DNA of 64,000 nucleotides, from positions 1,860,001 to 1,924,000 of the forward strand of contig VSJF01000001.1 in the NCBI GenBank assembly GCA_009739215.1. Reading direction: 5' to 3'. The translations under genes were made by a program, and so were the position numbers. The first letter of the stretch is position 1. The number at the start of each line of letters is the position of its first letter. Shown one piece after another: positions 45,753 to 57,678 of this stretch. Source of the stretch: Floccularia luteovirens (taxonomy: Eukaryota > Basidiomycota > Agaricomycetes > Agaricales > Squamanitaceae). The notes below the pieces were generated by a model that was not told the DNA's origin, searched no databases, and saw only the letters and a list, made by a program, of their open reading frames with translations.

Positions 45753-48483
45753 TCAGTATTTCCTTGTTGCAAGAGCCCTAATTTCATAAAGATTGGAACG
45801 ATCAGGAGATGGAGAAGACTCTTGTTTTGCAAGAAGGGACTTCCACCCTTTCATCTCGGATCGATGCCTTTCTTCTGCAAGTCTACAGCTCTCCAAAAAT
45901 ACCTCATCAACGTCGCATACGACCATCGAAGCCCTTGAACCCCGATCACTGCCGGATTCAGATATAGTCCGCGTATGACTATGTGCAGGACTTGGAGCAT
46001 CCATCCTGGAATCAGAAGATGCGCTAGAGTTGGAACAGCTTATTGTATCGGAAACTTGGTTCTTTAGGCTGGCTCGAATGGTCCCTCCTTTGGTTTGCGA
46101 GTTGTCATCTTCCTCGTCATCTGCAAGGTTTGCAAATACATCCGGCTCATCTTCTTCAGGAGGCAATGTTGATATCCAACACATGCGAGAAGGATCGAAG
46201 ATCATATTGCCTACTATTCTCGCGCCGGATGCGAAGGAGCCAACAGGTGAACCAATTGATGACCCCGTGAGATGGGTAATGAGGGCTGGTCTCGTCGATG
46301 TTCCGACAACGACATCGAAATCGCGGAGGACGTGATCGTTTCCCTCCCATCTAAGCGTTTGTGGATTCCATTTCATGTCACCCACGACTGACATGAATGT
46401 TGAGTGGTTATACCTTCCTTCAAAAGGATGACATACCTTTCGGACCACCAGCTCCACCCAAATTTCGTATTAGTGTTGGTTTTCGCCTTGTCGGTCCTGT
46501 TGATGTCGGGGATGATATGATTTTTTTCGACTTCGGAAGGATATCATCGGAGAGTGGGGATCTCGGGAACTCTATGCGGGTAGTTGTTCTCCGGAGAGTG
46601 TTGGTAGCTGGCGATAATGCAGCATTGGGTTCTATTATACGTTCAGGATAAAAATGAGACAGCAGTGAATGGGTAGTACCTCCAAAGGAACCTTCTCTCT
46701 TTCCCTTCTTTTTTATTGTCCCATTCTCTGTGGACTTGTCACCAGACTTTGAGCTATAGCTCGCACCAGGTATGCGATTACCATAGCCTTTCGGTTGTAC
46801 TCTATATTTGGATTCCTTTTCACGATCTGTCGGTAGATCGTCAAATCCATCGAGTTCAGTGCCATCACCATACGTCCTCTGACGTTTTGGTTTGCGCAAT
46901 ATTTTTGGGGCTGCTGAAGGGATACTGCTGCTCGGGACTCGGGATGCTGATTTTTGGGACAGGCTTGACGGGGGCCGTGGTGGTATTGAAGTGGTGTCTC
47001 CAGCAACAGGGGATTGAGCAGTTGCATTCGAAGAACTAAACACTTGTGAGAGCGCGGGTCGTGATTTGAGTCGCGAATTAGTGGGCATGGTTAATCTCAG
47101 TGCTGCTGGATTAGCTGAGGGAGTGGAAGGTCGCGTTGGAGGAACTTTGAAATCATGTATGCGGCTTGTAGAACTTCTTTGAGTTTTTGCACGGGATGCT
47201 GCTGTGGGTTCTTCGTAACGGGAAGGTTTTATCAAGCTTCCGGGAATTTGGCTCCCCGACGCTTGCGAATGGCTGGACTCTATCAATGATGACATAGATG
47301 CTTTGCGGGTTAGTCGACGTGTGGAAGGAGGTGGAGATGCTGGTTTGAGTCCTGAATGTGACTTTTGGGCACGTAGGCTCCCGGGTTTTGCGGCGAGGAA
47401 TGAACTTGAAGGTGAAGGAGAGGGAGAAGCTGCCGGTGTCATGGATTGATATTTTTGAGTCCGGGAAGGAGGTCTGAGGGGAGGTGATGGTGAGAGTCGA
47501 ATTTTCTGCAGTTGGCGGACTGACGATGTGGGGGGGTTAGTCGGTGATTTCGCTCGCTCAGTTTTGTACCGCGAAGGTGGCCGTAAAATCATAGGGCGTT
47601 GTAGAGGCACGCTCTTACTGCGATTAAAATGGCGGTGTGGCTTCTGTAATAGCCTACTTGGACTCAGATCAGCGTCGTCATCAAAGACGAGACCTGTTTC
47701 AAAATCGTCCTCAGGATCTGGACTGGAAACCTTGAGTTGGCTGCTGGTGGTTTGTGCTTTCTTCTTCATCTCTAATATTCTACTAAGTTGCCGTGCACTC
47801 TGTCCAGATTCAAACATTGCTGGAGGGATAACGACCCCTTCAAGTTCATCTTCGTCATGTTCTGATTCGGTATCTGGTAGACATATTGAGGAAGCAGAGG
47901 AAGCGGAGGAGGCTGAGTTCGATGACGGAGAAGCGTCGGCAAAACCAAGTGAAGAATATGTGTCTGATGACTGTGAAGAAGATGTATTATCCTTGTCTCC
48001 CCATTCCAATGAGTTCTTTGATGAGCGATGGTTCAAAGATAAAGGCGCAAGTGATAGTTGTGTAAGGTCCGAGGGTAGCGAAAAGGCGTCTTCAAAATCT
48101 TCCTCAATGGAAGTTGCAAGTGGTTGTTTGGTAACGGGTTTCAATGTGGCGAACAGAGACGCTGAGATGGTAGCACCTTTTATGGTAGATACACCCTCTT
48201 CGTCTTCTTCGTCGTTATTATTGCTTGAAGCGATAGGGGGCCGAATGGTGAATATTTGTGATGAAGATCCTGATTGTAATTCCAATTTTGCTGGTAAACT
48301 GGTCTGTCTGGCCCTTATATTTGCTTGATTTCCTCCCTCTTCCATCTCGAGGTCCCAATCTTCATCGTCACAATCATCTTTGTCAAGCGGGGCATGCAGA
48401 GGTACGCCTTCCGGAAGATCGAAATCGGCATCGGGCCATTCCTCACGAGGGAGTATCAAGGTGGGTGCAGGTATTGTAATCAT
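45753..48483 (-). CDS. Byr4/Bfa1-like GAP scaffold of the septation initiation network
   Basis: Byr4 joins Cdc16 to form the two-component GAP for the Spg1 GTPase and restrains septation and mitotic exit at the spindle pole. Exon 1 (ATG at 48483) starts with ITIPAPTLILPREEWPDADF and is then long and disordered, Ser/Pro-rich with acidic patches (DKDDCDDEDWDLEMEEGG). Short conserved blocks appear, such as DFETGLVFDDDADLSPSRL and TYGDGTELDGFDDLPTDREK. A 50-nt intron joins GGAGGPK to VVGDMKWNPQTLRWEGND, followed by STRPALITHLTGS and GARIVGNMIFDPSRMCWIST, the conserved C-terminal Byr4 domain. About 890 residues. The family call rests on the C-terminal block and the overall layout. Confidence 0.8.
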
Positions 48484-48489
48484 AATGAG

Positions 48490-48690
48490 AGTGTGCGATA
48501 TGGAAAGGACAGAATTGTAGAGACAGGACGGGACTTGAAAATCGAAGGGGGTTGATATTGAGTTGAGGGTGGAATGAATTAATTTGTGAATAGGAGTAGA
48601 AAGAAAGAAAGGCTTCGGCTTTGCGAGTGAGAATTGAGAGTTGAAGGAGAAAGACGGGAGAAACAGCGACGAGAGCCTCGTGTTCGTAAA
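48490..48690 (-). promoter_or_regulatory. CT-rich core promoter tract upstream of the byr4-like gene
   Basis: The coding strand is strongly pyrimidine-rich over about 200 bp directly upstream of the start (repeats such as ctttctttct). Such tracts are common at transcription start regions in filamentous fungi. No TATA box is obvious. Confidence 0.35.
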
Positions 48691-48776
48691 CAGACTTTGT
48701 CACATACAGTAGTAACAATGTGTGACATTTTACATGTCCAAATTTAGCTTCTGCAATTTATTTCGTTTATTTGTCT

Positions 48777-51700
48777 CTATTTGTACGGCATCAGCCGCCT
48801 TAGTTCTTTTGCATTATGCTCTATCTCATCTCCACTGTACTCTCCGTCCTTCTCTTCTTCTTTGTCTTCTTCCGTTTCCCATCCCTCTAATATCTCGTCC
48901 AATCCCCTTCTCAGCCTTATCCCTCGCTCTGCCATCACATCCGCTAATTTATTTAGTTCATGATTGTTGAATACTGCTCGAAGTGGTCCAAATGCAAGTA
49001 GATATAGCTCTGAGTCCAATATCACTTTAGTTTATCTTACAATGTGGAATTTAAATTGTCTTACCTTTTACAAGAGGGCATTCACTGATCGCACGGTAGA
49101 GCAACATCTTTGCTTTTCGTAGTTCTCCCAACCGTATCTCAAACTCAAGGTATATTCTCCATATAATGTGGCTTCCCCTCGTCCTGTTTACAGAGGATAA
49201 GCACGCTCAAATAACTACTGAACTGAGCACACCTGTCATGTTCTACAGCAGCAGCTAGCCCACTCCTTGTACGCTCTGATTCACCTAACCAACGTCCTTT
49301 GTCCCACCCAGCCATCCATACTTCCTCAACTCGTCGTGCAACGTCTTTAGCTTCACCAGCACTTTCCCCAAGAACTGTACCAACTCTTCGCCACATCCCT
49401 TGACGTTTCTCCGCCTCCAAAAATATACCGATGAGGATTGAATTGCTCGGATATACCTGAAGTGCTTTGTCTACTCTCGTTCGCAATAACGACGGGGGCA
49501 TTGGGTTCTTAAGTGTTGTCCCGTAATGGTAAAGCATACTGAGAGATGAAACAGTCATACTCTCGTCAACGACACTACGGGGCCTTTGCCCGAGGTGGCT
49601 GCCGAATACGTCAAGCGCTTTTTGTATGTCTTGCCCTGTCAAGAGTTCTAGAAGCGCTCTAAGTCTGATCCAAGCCTCTTTGCCTTTCCAACGACTGGCA
49701 TCTTGAATTGACTGGAATGTGTCTTCTAACTTTCGTTTTGCCCGGAGAATCATCATCCCTGATTGGCCACTTTCCACGCCAGCTGAAGTTAGAATGACAT
49801 TGAGGGCTTGTTCGTTTGAACCTGCGAGCCATTCCATTTCCGCCCAGTTGCACCACAGTTGACCAGACTCAGTTTGATCGAATGGGAGTTTCGAGGCTAT
49901 GAGAATTGTTTGGAAAACTTTTCTTGCTTCATCCAAATGCCCTCGCATGCGTTCTAGCTGGGCATACGCCATCCAGTGATGCAACGACTCACGAGCATGA
50001 GACAGAAATCCTTTCGATTTTTTCAAACCACTACCGAGAGCGAAGAGTAAGCTACCTGTTATCGTTCCTGACATACAACTTACTGCCTGATATTGATTGC
50101 TGCTTCGAAGGCCAAGGTCAAACTATCCCAAGAATAGTCTTCATTTCCTAATCGCAGTTCGTTGAATATGCGTCGAACTAAATCGATATCCACGTTCTTC
50201 AGGTCATCGGCGTCCCAAAGTCCCAGCGGCAATTTCCCGCTTTCCGCAGTTAGTGCCGCACTATCTAAAGGGTTAAGCACACCATATCCCCAGCAACGCA
50301 CTGGGCCAAAACTACTTGTATAAGCTTTTTCCCTTCCCACCATAACGCCAACGATTGCATCAGCCGTTGGATGAATCTGAGTCCCATCGTTCGGAAGGAT
50401 GGCGCTAAGCTTTAGGGGACCCGTTAAATATTTTTCACTCCATCGATCGTCCCAATTGAGGTCTGGAGATGTAGATAACGATTTAGAAAATCCAGGAACG
50501 TGTAGACCTAAGATAGATAACCACGCAATACGGAAGGCGTTTCTTGATTCGGGTGAATGAAGATTGATTAATAAAGGTCTGATGTCCGAAAATAAAACAG
50601 TCTTGTATGGATCTGATTCCGCTGAATCGTCTGTAGAACGAACAGGTAGTGAAATTTGGTCTGCTCTGGTTTCTTGTTTTGCCCATTGGCGATATGGATC
50701 CATTTCTAAATTACCACCGATAATTTTTGATGCGTCGTGGTTCTTTGGGGTACAAAATTCAGGTTTTCCCGACGCAAACCATGCGGCCCAGCCTGTAGCG
50801 TTAGCTTCACCTATTCGTAGAGATTCAGATTCCCAAAACTCTTCGAGCTCATCCAACTTCTCTTTAAGAGATTGGCCAAAGAAAGATTGGGGTAGATTAA
50901 AAGTCCTGTGTGAGAGCCTTAAGGACGTGTATCAATTATTGCTTAGTTAATCCTTACAGTTCCGCTTGTGCTTGGAACATGGCTACCGCATGCTCAGGAA
51001 ATCCTTGAATCTCCTAAAATCAGCAAGCGTCAAAGTGATAATCACAAAATTTAACTTACCAGAATCCTGATAAGCCATGGCAACACGCCAAAATAATCTT
51101 AGTTTCTCCAGTTCTGCGGTGTCTTCATCACCCACAGCTTTCATTGCCCGCAAAGCACTGTTGACAATACCGTCCATACCGTCCTCATTGGTTCTAATTT
51201 TCCACTCCATCCACTCCATCCATACTTCTATCCCTCCTACTCGAAGTGTATCCTCCCATTCAGCCCTTAGCTTGCTTTCATGCCATATTTCCTCACCAGC
51301 TTTAAGATATTTCAGCCGTAGAATTTTTGACGAGGCATTCTGCGGATGAGCAGACATGGCCCGCGCAATTATTGACACCGTTATTTCGGAGCGAGATTTT
51401 GTGGCATTTTTTGACAAATTGGGAATCGTTGACAGAGTATGAGACAAGAGCCGAAGCCATCTTTCAATAACAGTAGGATCTTCACGAAGTATATCTTCCA
51501 AGTCTCTCATTGTCTCTTGGTAATTAAGTCAGCTGTAGTGAGTCGGAATCGTTAGCAGTGGAAGTATCATCGGCCTCTTTTTGAGAGTCAGATGAGGAAG
51601 CGAGGTCTGAGTCATCGTCTTTGGACGGCAGTATCGAACGGTATGAATCTTCAGGATTCTTGCGGCCACTGCCTGAAGATATAGGAATAAAGTCATCCGT

Positions 51701-52322
51701 TTCTCTGTATCCTCGTGATGCGGTAGTTTTCCGAATCCTACGAGAGGGTGGAATAGCAAGTCGGGATTTGGCACTTGAATCGGTAAAGCTGGGCAGCTAG
51801 GTTTCATATTTTTTCTCAGATACACTTCTCCAAAACATAGTATGGCCGCAGCATGTACCTTACGTTGATTACGCAAACCAACCTCAACACCTTTCCCACT
51901 TTTACGCGAAGCAAAGTACAGGTTTGATAAACCTAAGATTTGTCCACCTCCTTTGCCATCATTAGACTTCTCTTGTAAGCCTAAGAAAAAAATATACCTC
52001 CGAATATCCGATATTTCGGCACATCACCAATGTGAAGACCGCCATATTGTATATTGAGTGCATCTCCTTTGCGGTCCGAGTAGAATATGTGTGGGACTTC
52101 ATTCATTTCTGAGAAATCTGTCCTTTGTATCATCATCTGGTTTGTGCGTTTTCTGTCATCATGCCGTGACTTGTCCCGCTGCTTGCTGCTTTCACCATCA
52201 GTGTGCTTTTCTTTCTTCTTTCTTTTCTGTTTTTCCTTGATAGACTCTCGGTATGACCCAGGCCTTTGCTCAGAATCGCTCGTATGGGTGGGTATAAATG
52301 ATGAAAATGACGGTGCAGACAT
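48777..52322 (-). CDS. NRDE2 family nuclear RNA regulator, with a suspected one-base frameshift
   Basis: NRDE2 works with Mtr4-type helicases in nuclear RNA surveillance and RNAi. Start MSAPSFSSFIPTHTSDSEQR (52322), then a Lys/Asp/Glu-rich segment. The family motif is GDALNIQYGGLHIGDVPKYR. A Ser/Asp-rich linker leads into HAT-like helical repeats: ERWLRLLSHTLSTIPNLS, EITVSIIARAMSAHPQN, KLDELEEFWESESLRIGE, WAAWFASGKPE, LHHWMAYAQLERMRGHLDEA and WCNWAEMEWLAGSNEQAL. The C-terminus reads LYLLAFGPLRAVFNNHELNK. Roughly 1050 residues. Near 51526 the reading LQLT meets a stop, and skipping one T continues NYQETMRDLED. A 124-nt intron could also bridge the frames. Head to head with NIP7, 133 bp apart. 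Confidence 0.84.
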
Positions 52323-52455
52323 AAGGGTTACCGTCCGACAGTAGCAGCCTGAGCTAGTATTTGAAACAACTGCAAGTTACGGCCTGTCACGTGAACAGTA
52401 ATTTTGATTTTTCTCCACTGTCGCCGAAGGTCATCAACACCCTCTAGAGCCCGTA
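52323..52455. promoter_or_regulatory. Bidirectional promoter region, NRDE2 and NIP7
   Basis: Only 133 bp separate the two start codons. The interval contains TCACGTGA (52387-52394), a palindromic E-box of the bHLH class, close to the midpoint. Confidence 0.4.
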
Positions 52456-53255
52456 ATGCGTCCATTGACAGAGGATGAATCAAAAATTGTTTTCACAAAA
52501 CTTGCCAACTACATAGTCTGTCACATCTCTCCTCTATGTTTTGTTTGAACTTATATGGACTTTTAAGGGCAAAAACCTGGTTCATCTAATTGATAGGTCA
52601 GATGAGCCCTATTGCTTCAGGTTACACAGAGATCGTGTCTACTACGTCTCCGAGGCTTCAATGCGTATGGGAATATCCATTGCACGGCCCAATCTTGTTA
52701 GTTTGGGAACTTGTCTCGGGAAATTTAGCAAAGGTGGAAAATTCAAACTGCATATCACGTCTTTAGATTACATAGCAAAATATGCAAAATACAAGGTCAG
52801 TGTTCCGTGAAGAAAATTTGTCTAACTTCTAAAGTAAGTTTTAGGTGTGGATCAAACCTAATGGCGAGATGCCATTTTTATACGGGAACCACGTCGTGAA
52901 GGCCCATCTGGGTAAAATTACAGAAGACACGCCAGAGCACCAAGGCGTAGTTGTGTTCAGCATGAGCGATGTGCCATTGGTAACGTCCAATAGTTCATTT
53001 TTCAGTTTGTTTCGATAACTTGCGCTCCAGGGTTTTGGCGTAACAGCTCGATCGACAATAGATACACGAAAACTTGACCCAACAGCAATCATAGTCTTTC
53101 ATCAAGCGCAAGTAGACCTTTTAATTCTACTGTGCCCATAATAATGCTTATGTTACCAGTGATGTCGGTGAATACCTACGAGATGAGGTCGGTTTCCTGC
53201 ACTTCTGAAGACTCTTGCTTTGACTTAATCTTGTTTTAAGGATACTTTGTTCTAA
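52456..53255 (+). CDS. NIP7: 60S ribosome biogenesis factor NIP7
   Basis: NIP7 is a PUA-domain protein that binds pre-60S particles and is needed for 27S rRNA processing. Start [20 protein letters not shown], spliced to [20 protein letters not shown], then [40 protein letters not shown] and YIAKYAKYK. The later exons read [40 protein letters not shown] and [20 protein letters not shown] (PUA domain). The last short exon ends RDEDTLF with the stop at 53253-53255. About 180 residues, full length, very highly conserved. At least five exons. Confidence 0.96.
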
Positions 53256-53597
53256 GAGTTGCTTTCCTTGATTCTGCGAATGCACTACGATGGTTGACTT
53301 CTGCAAGAACCAATTCAAACCGAAAGGGAATTATGGGGCAGCACCCCTGATGAAGTATAAGCGTTCGACTCTAACTCTCGTGCCAACTCAAGTGAGCAGG
53401 ATTTGGGAAATCACAATGTCTGAGTACAAGCTGTTTATCAATATATCTGTATCATCACGGTCTTCCCTCTGATAGCATAGAAAGTATCGTCATTGTAGAC
53501 TAATATATCACGTGATAGTACACCTTGTAACAGTTGCACTTGTTCCACTGTCTGGTGTTCACGACTTTTGACGACTATTCTACAGCTTGATTTCTTC
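53256..53597. other. Intergenic, nothing recognised
   Basis: 342 bp between NIP7 and the Sec39-like gene, both on the plus strand. A 60-codon ORF at 53290-53472 has no recognisable content. Confidence 0.5.
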
Positions 53598-56500
53598 ATG
53601 GACTCACTCCCCGATTCTCCTTATGCACAATGGATCTCAATACCAGACAGAGAACTCTCTGTCGACGATGTTCAGAACATTCTTGGACCTATCCAGGATG
53701 AATTATGGGTTGTTGCAGCATGTACAGACCGAGTCGTGGATGACATCGTAACCCAAAGAGCCTTATTACAGCTTGGATTGTCTAGGTCAGACAGCGTCAT
53801 TCAACGCTGCAAGGATGTCTTAACACTTGCAAATGCTACCGAGAGTCGGCCCATTCAGAGCCCACTTGTTGCACATTTCCAGGCTGTTCCTGCAGACGCA
53901 GAACTCTGTAACCTGCGTTCAATCCTACTTCAACGTCTCGACAAGCTCAACACGTATGTAGAGCTACAAAAAATCATGCCCCAAGGCAAAGGAGTCGAAG
54001 ACGAGGAGGAAGTGCAAGAGTGGGAAGACGATCCATGGGAAGATGAGGCAACAACATCTCAGGAAGTTTCTACAGAGAAGGAGGCCTCTAGTGCCGTAAT
54101 ATTCTTACCAATATTTCTGTCTGAATTCCTCTTGAACAACCTATTGTGGTCGGCCTGTAAATTGGCTACTTTGCAGTGCTTCAGTGCACTTCGCATTCTT
54201 TTTCAGAAACATACATCCTCGATATGGCCCTACCGCTTCGCACTCATGGAAACCATACCAGAATTCGTGGATCCAACCACATTTCGCGAGCTCCTTCCTT
54301 CCTTCAATCCTGCAACGAATTTTGAACCTATATTCATATCGACGAGTTGGAGGGACGTTTGTGATTTCTCGGAATTACCGGAGGTTCAATCTGCGTTAAA
54401 GGAATGCGGCCCCGTCATTGAAACTCTACGCGAGGGCGATTCAAACCTTGTTCATATGATACCAGTCCCCAATCCCCTGACGGCGGACGACCTATCGAAG
54501 TGGTACAGAGATCGGGTTCACACCATTATCTCCCATACAGGCATGGTGGACATTTCGCTAGCTCTCATACAACATGGTGCATCACAAGGGGTACCATCAC
54601 TGGATGAGTTTGGTGAAGATCTGAGTCTCCTTTCCCGCCTTGTGTACGACGCACCTGAAGGAACGGGCACGAAATACGAATGGACCCTCACTCGTTGGCA
54701 AACTATGGATCCCCCTTCTATCATTCGCGCTTACCTAGAGCATTCTACACCCGAATCCCTAGCTCTTGATATCTCACAACTTGTTATGCCTTATCTCTAC
54801 GTCCTCGAGTCACGCGCTGAACGGATTGGAAAACCTGACCCTTCTCTGCCTGATAGACTTTTGTACGAATATATTCTTAATGCTCCTTTGGAAATGGCGG
54901 CATCCGTGTTCGAAGCGTCAAAACCGACATTACCATCATCACAACGGCTTATACGCAATGATGAAGACATAGTTCGTCTCGCGATTGCTTGCTTGTATGG
55001 TAGCAACAGTCTCGACGAGTGGCCTACAATGAGTGCGATATTCGAATGCCTGCCGGCTTGGGACATCGCAGAAGATGACGACCATGGTGCCGCTGACACC
55101 ACCGTCGTTAGTTTAGGCACCTTTGTAATACCAAACACAACACGACCCACTGTAACTGCTACAGACATTCTGACGTTCCTGAAACCACTGTCAGTGGCAT
55201 CTTTATCTAAAGTGCTAGATATTCTTGATATCCATCTGGAATCCGGTGAAATACTCTCTCGATGGAGTGTTCCAGCACCCCTCCGATGGTTCCTACAAAG
55301 CCGTAACAATGTTGATGAACAACGTGCGTGGGCCAACAGGATGTCTCGTCGGGCAGGTGGTACACGAGATCATTTGAACACTCAAGAGGACTGGGAATGG
55401 TTATTGAATGACATGCTGAAATTGACTAAGAAAGGAGATACGGGTTTGCATGGAGCTTTCGGTCTGTTATCACGGGACGAGGTGGTTCGGGTTTTCTTCA
55501 GTGGATTGCTCAGCAGTGGAAGTCAGCATGGTATCTCATCCCTTTCATTGTTCTAAAGCTAACAACTACAAAACAGGGTTCGGTATTGCCAGAGCTCTTC
55601 TAAATTCACCCAAAACCCATGTCTCTCTCGATACCGATGCCATCGAAGATCTCTGTATGTCATGCTCACGTGAACTGTACGACAACTCGAGTTCGGGAAA
55701 TTACAAATTTGGCGACATGAAGCTTGCATATGACTGGTAGGCAACATATCCATATAATATAATATAATGTTGATAACTCAAGTTTTCAATAGCTTGGATG
55801 TTCCTCAACCTTCAGACCGTCTCGTGAGAGAGAAAGATTTCATAGAAGCCACTTCTCGAATATCCTCTTTCAATGTTACGTCTCGCCCAGGCATTCCCAT
55901 CTCTCCTATTGAGATCCGCTTGACTAAGGACCGTCTCTCACTAATATCACGCGTCTTATCAAGTAACAGTGACGCATACAAACATACCGAAGTGATCCTG
56001 GATCTCTGCTATAAACTAGGATTCCGAGACGACCACGCGGCGGAAGTCAAAGTGCTTGCCATGCTAGCAAATACTGCACTTCAAGCAGAGGACTTCGCTC
56101 GTGCATACGAAAATAGCCTGAAAATGGTTGACGCCTACTCCAAACTTCGGACCTTTTCCTTTTCTGTTGATAATCCAGAAATTAGGGAAGCTACAGAAGT
56201 GTGTTGGATTGCGTGTTTCCAGCTCGGTCGCCAGCCGGAATTCGATGATCTGGGGAAAAAAATGTCTCTACTTGGCTACGCTCTGGAATTCTGCCCCCCC
56301 GATAAAATCAACGATATTGTTTCTTCTTGGCGCCGCTTAGAGAAGGAGGACATGGTCAACAGAGAAGAAAGGCTGGTTCACAAGACTGGTGGAATATCCG
56401 CTGCCCCGGAACAACACAAATACGTCGACTCTCTGTCGAGAAATGTTTCTTCTTTACGTGCTAGATTACAAGATTTCCACATGCCATCACCGCCAATGCT

Positions 56501-56729
56501 TAGTACACCAGATGCCGCTGCACTTGCCAGCAGAACTTTCAAAAGCGTTGCTGCAAACTTCCCATTCTCAGTTGGTCAACGTGGTCGGTCACAATTTTCG
56601 GACACTGATGGTTCAGAATCACGTCGTAGTGGCAGTCTTCGTAGAATGGATGTCGAAGATGTCTCTGCACAAGCTACCAGGGTATTTTCTAAAGGCATTG
56701 GTTGGCTTATTGGTTCAGATGCGGAGTAG
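53598..56729 (+). CDS. Sec39/NBAS family subunit of the Dsl1 (NRZ) tethering complex
   Basis: Sec39 stabilises the Dsl1 complex that receives COPI vesicles at the ER. The start MDSLPDSPYAQWISIPDREL (53598) is the first ATG; the frame is open upstream only from a TTG. The long first exon is helical solenoid sequence with PYRFALMETIPEFVDPTTFR (the most recognisable Sec39 block), RELLPSFNPATNFEP and LEHSTPESLALDISQLVMPY. Acidic stretch EDEEEVQEWEDDPWEDEAT lies near residue 145. Two short introns (after LLSSGS and KLAYD) lead to the C-terminal part, with AIEDLCMSCSRELYDNSSSG, LDLCYKLGFRDDHAAEVKVL and ATEVCWIACFQLGRQPEFDD. About 1000 residues, ending IGWLIGSDAE. Confidence 0.85.
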
Positions 56730-56760
56730 AATGTACCACAAATCATAATATTTGTTTATA

Positions 56761-56786
56761 CAGTCGACTCTGTCCTAACCCATACC
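56761..56786 (+). repeat. Left terminal inverted repeat of the MITE
   Basis: 26 bp, matching the complement of the right end at 25 of 26 positions. Confidence 0.88.
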
Positions 56787-57350
56787 CCCCGGTGGAACCT
56801 CGAATCTATGGGTTTTGACAGAGTATGGGGTGTCAGCGTGGTGCTAAAAATAGACCAAAAAATCGCTGCAAAAAATTTGATATATTTCTGCTCATAATAG
56901 ACTATTTAGCATGCAAGAGGATTGTCCCAGCTCACAATATGCCTATTGATAACTGATAAACTCATATCTCATCCTATAACGAGATTGATTTTTTCTTAGC
57001 TAGCCCAAACAAACTTGAAGTTTTCCTTTGCTTTGATTCTGTAGAGGTTTGAGGCATTTTTTCAAGATTTCGAGTGGTTTTAACCCCATAATTTTGCATA
57101 GATACAAGCACAAAATTTTTTTTCCCCTTGCCTTGTGGCGCATCATGTTAATTTTCATTGGTCTCAGGCCGAACCATATAGGTGTAAGTACAAATAAGGG
57201 GTGGAACACCCTAGCAAATGTATGGGATTTTTCTCAAAAAGGTATGGAATATGGGGTTTGGGAGAGTTATGGGTTATGGGTTCAAAATCCCTGCCTACCA
57301 ACTCGGTGGATTGGAAATTCTATGGGGTATAGAAAAGTATGGGTTCTCAC

Positions 57351-57376
57351 GGTATGTGTTAGGACAGAGTCGACTG
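57351..57376 (-). repeat. Right terminal inverted repeat of the MITE
   Basis: 26 bp, matching the complement of the left end at 25 of 26 positions; the mismatch is the 20th base from the end. Confidence 0.88.
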
Positions 57377-57678
57377 TAATGACAAAACGAGAGTGGATAG
57401 TGCGAAATAATGGAAATGAGTGGAAGGACCAAGTAAGAGTCCATAGATAGTAATGTGTTAAGTAAAGGGTATAATCAAGAAGAAAAATCTAGCTTTTGGA
57501 AGGTTCCAAATGTGTGGAAGTGAAGGAGAAATAACATTACAACAGTAGGTGTTAGAAATAATGATTAAAGGTATCAATGTAGGAAGGAAATAAAAAAAGC
57601 CCGAATATTTAACAACACTTATGGCACATAATATACAACGTCCCCGATCGTTGATAATCATGTGTGTGAACAGTGCAC
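57377..57678. other. Intergenic, downstream of the MITE
   Basis: 302 bp of AT-rich sequence at the 3' end of the disordered-protein gene. Nothing recognised. Confidence 0.5.

Larger units (their letters stand above)
56761..57376. mobile_element. Non-autonomous Tc1/mariner-type MITE, 616 bp
   Basis: Both ends carry inverted repeats beginning CAGTCGACTCTGTCCTAAC. Over 26 bp (56761-56786 and 57351-57376) there is one mismatch. The element is flanked on each side by TA (56759-56760 and 57377-57378), the target duplicated by Tc1/mariner transposases, and the terminus starts with CAGT as in that group. The interior is AT-rich, has subterminal repeats around TATGGGG (56806-56834 and 57320-57349 in the same orientation) and encodes no transposase. 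The small ORFs inside look random. It sits between the Sec39-like gene and the 3' end of the disordered-protein gene, outside coding sequence. Confidence 0.85.

Noticed and set aside
47528..48328. 266-codon plus-strand ORF rich in Ser
   Set aside because: Antisense shadow of the Ser-rich Byr4-like exon.
57281..57300. tRNA B-box-like sequence (GGTTCAAAATCC) inside the MITE
   Set aside because: No A-box at the right spacing and no cloverleaf can be drawn.
57049..57450. 133-codon plus-strand ORF within and beyond the MITE
   Set aside because: It has random-looking composition, no transposase motifs, and runs past the element end; a chance ORF in AT-rich DNA.
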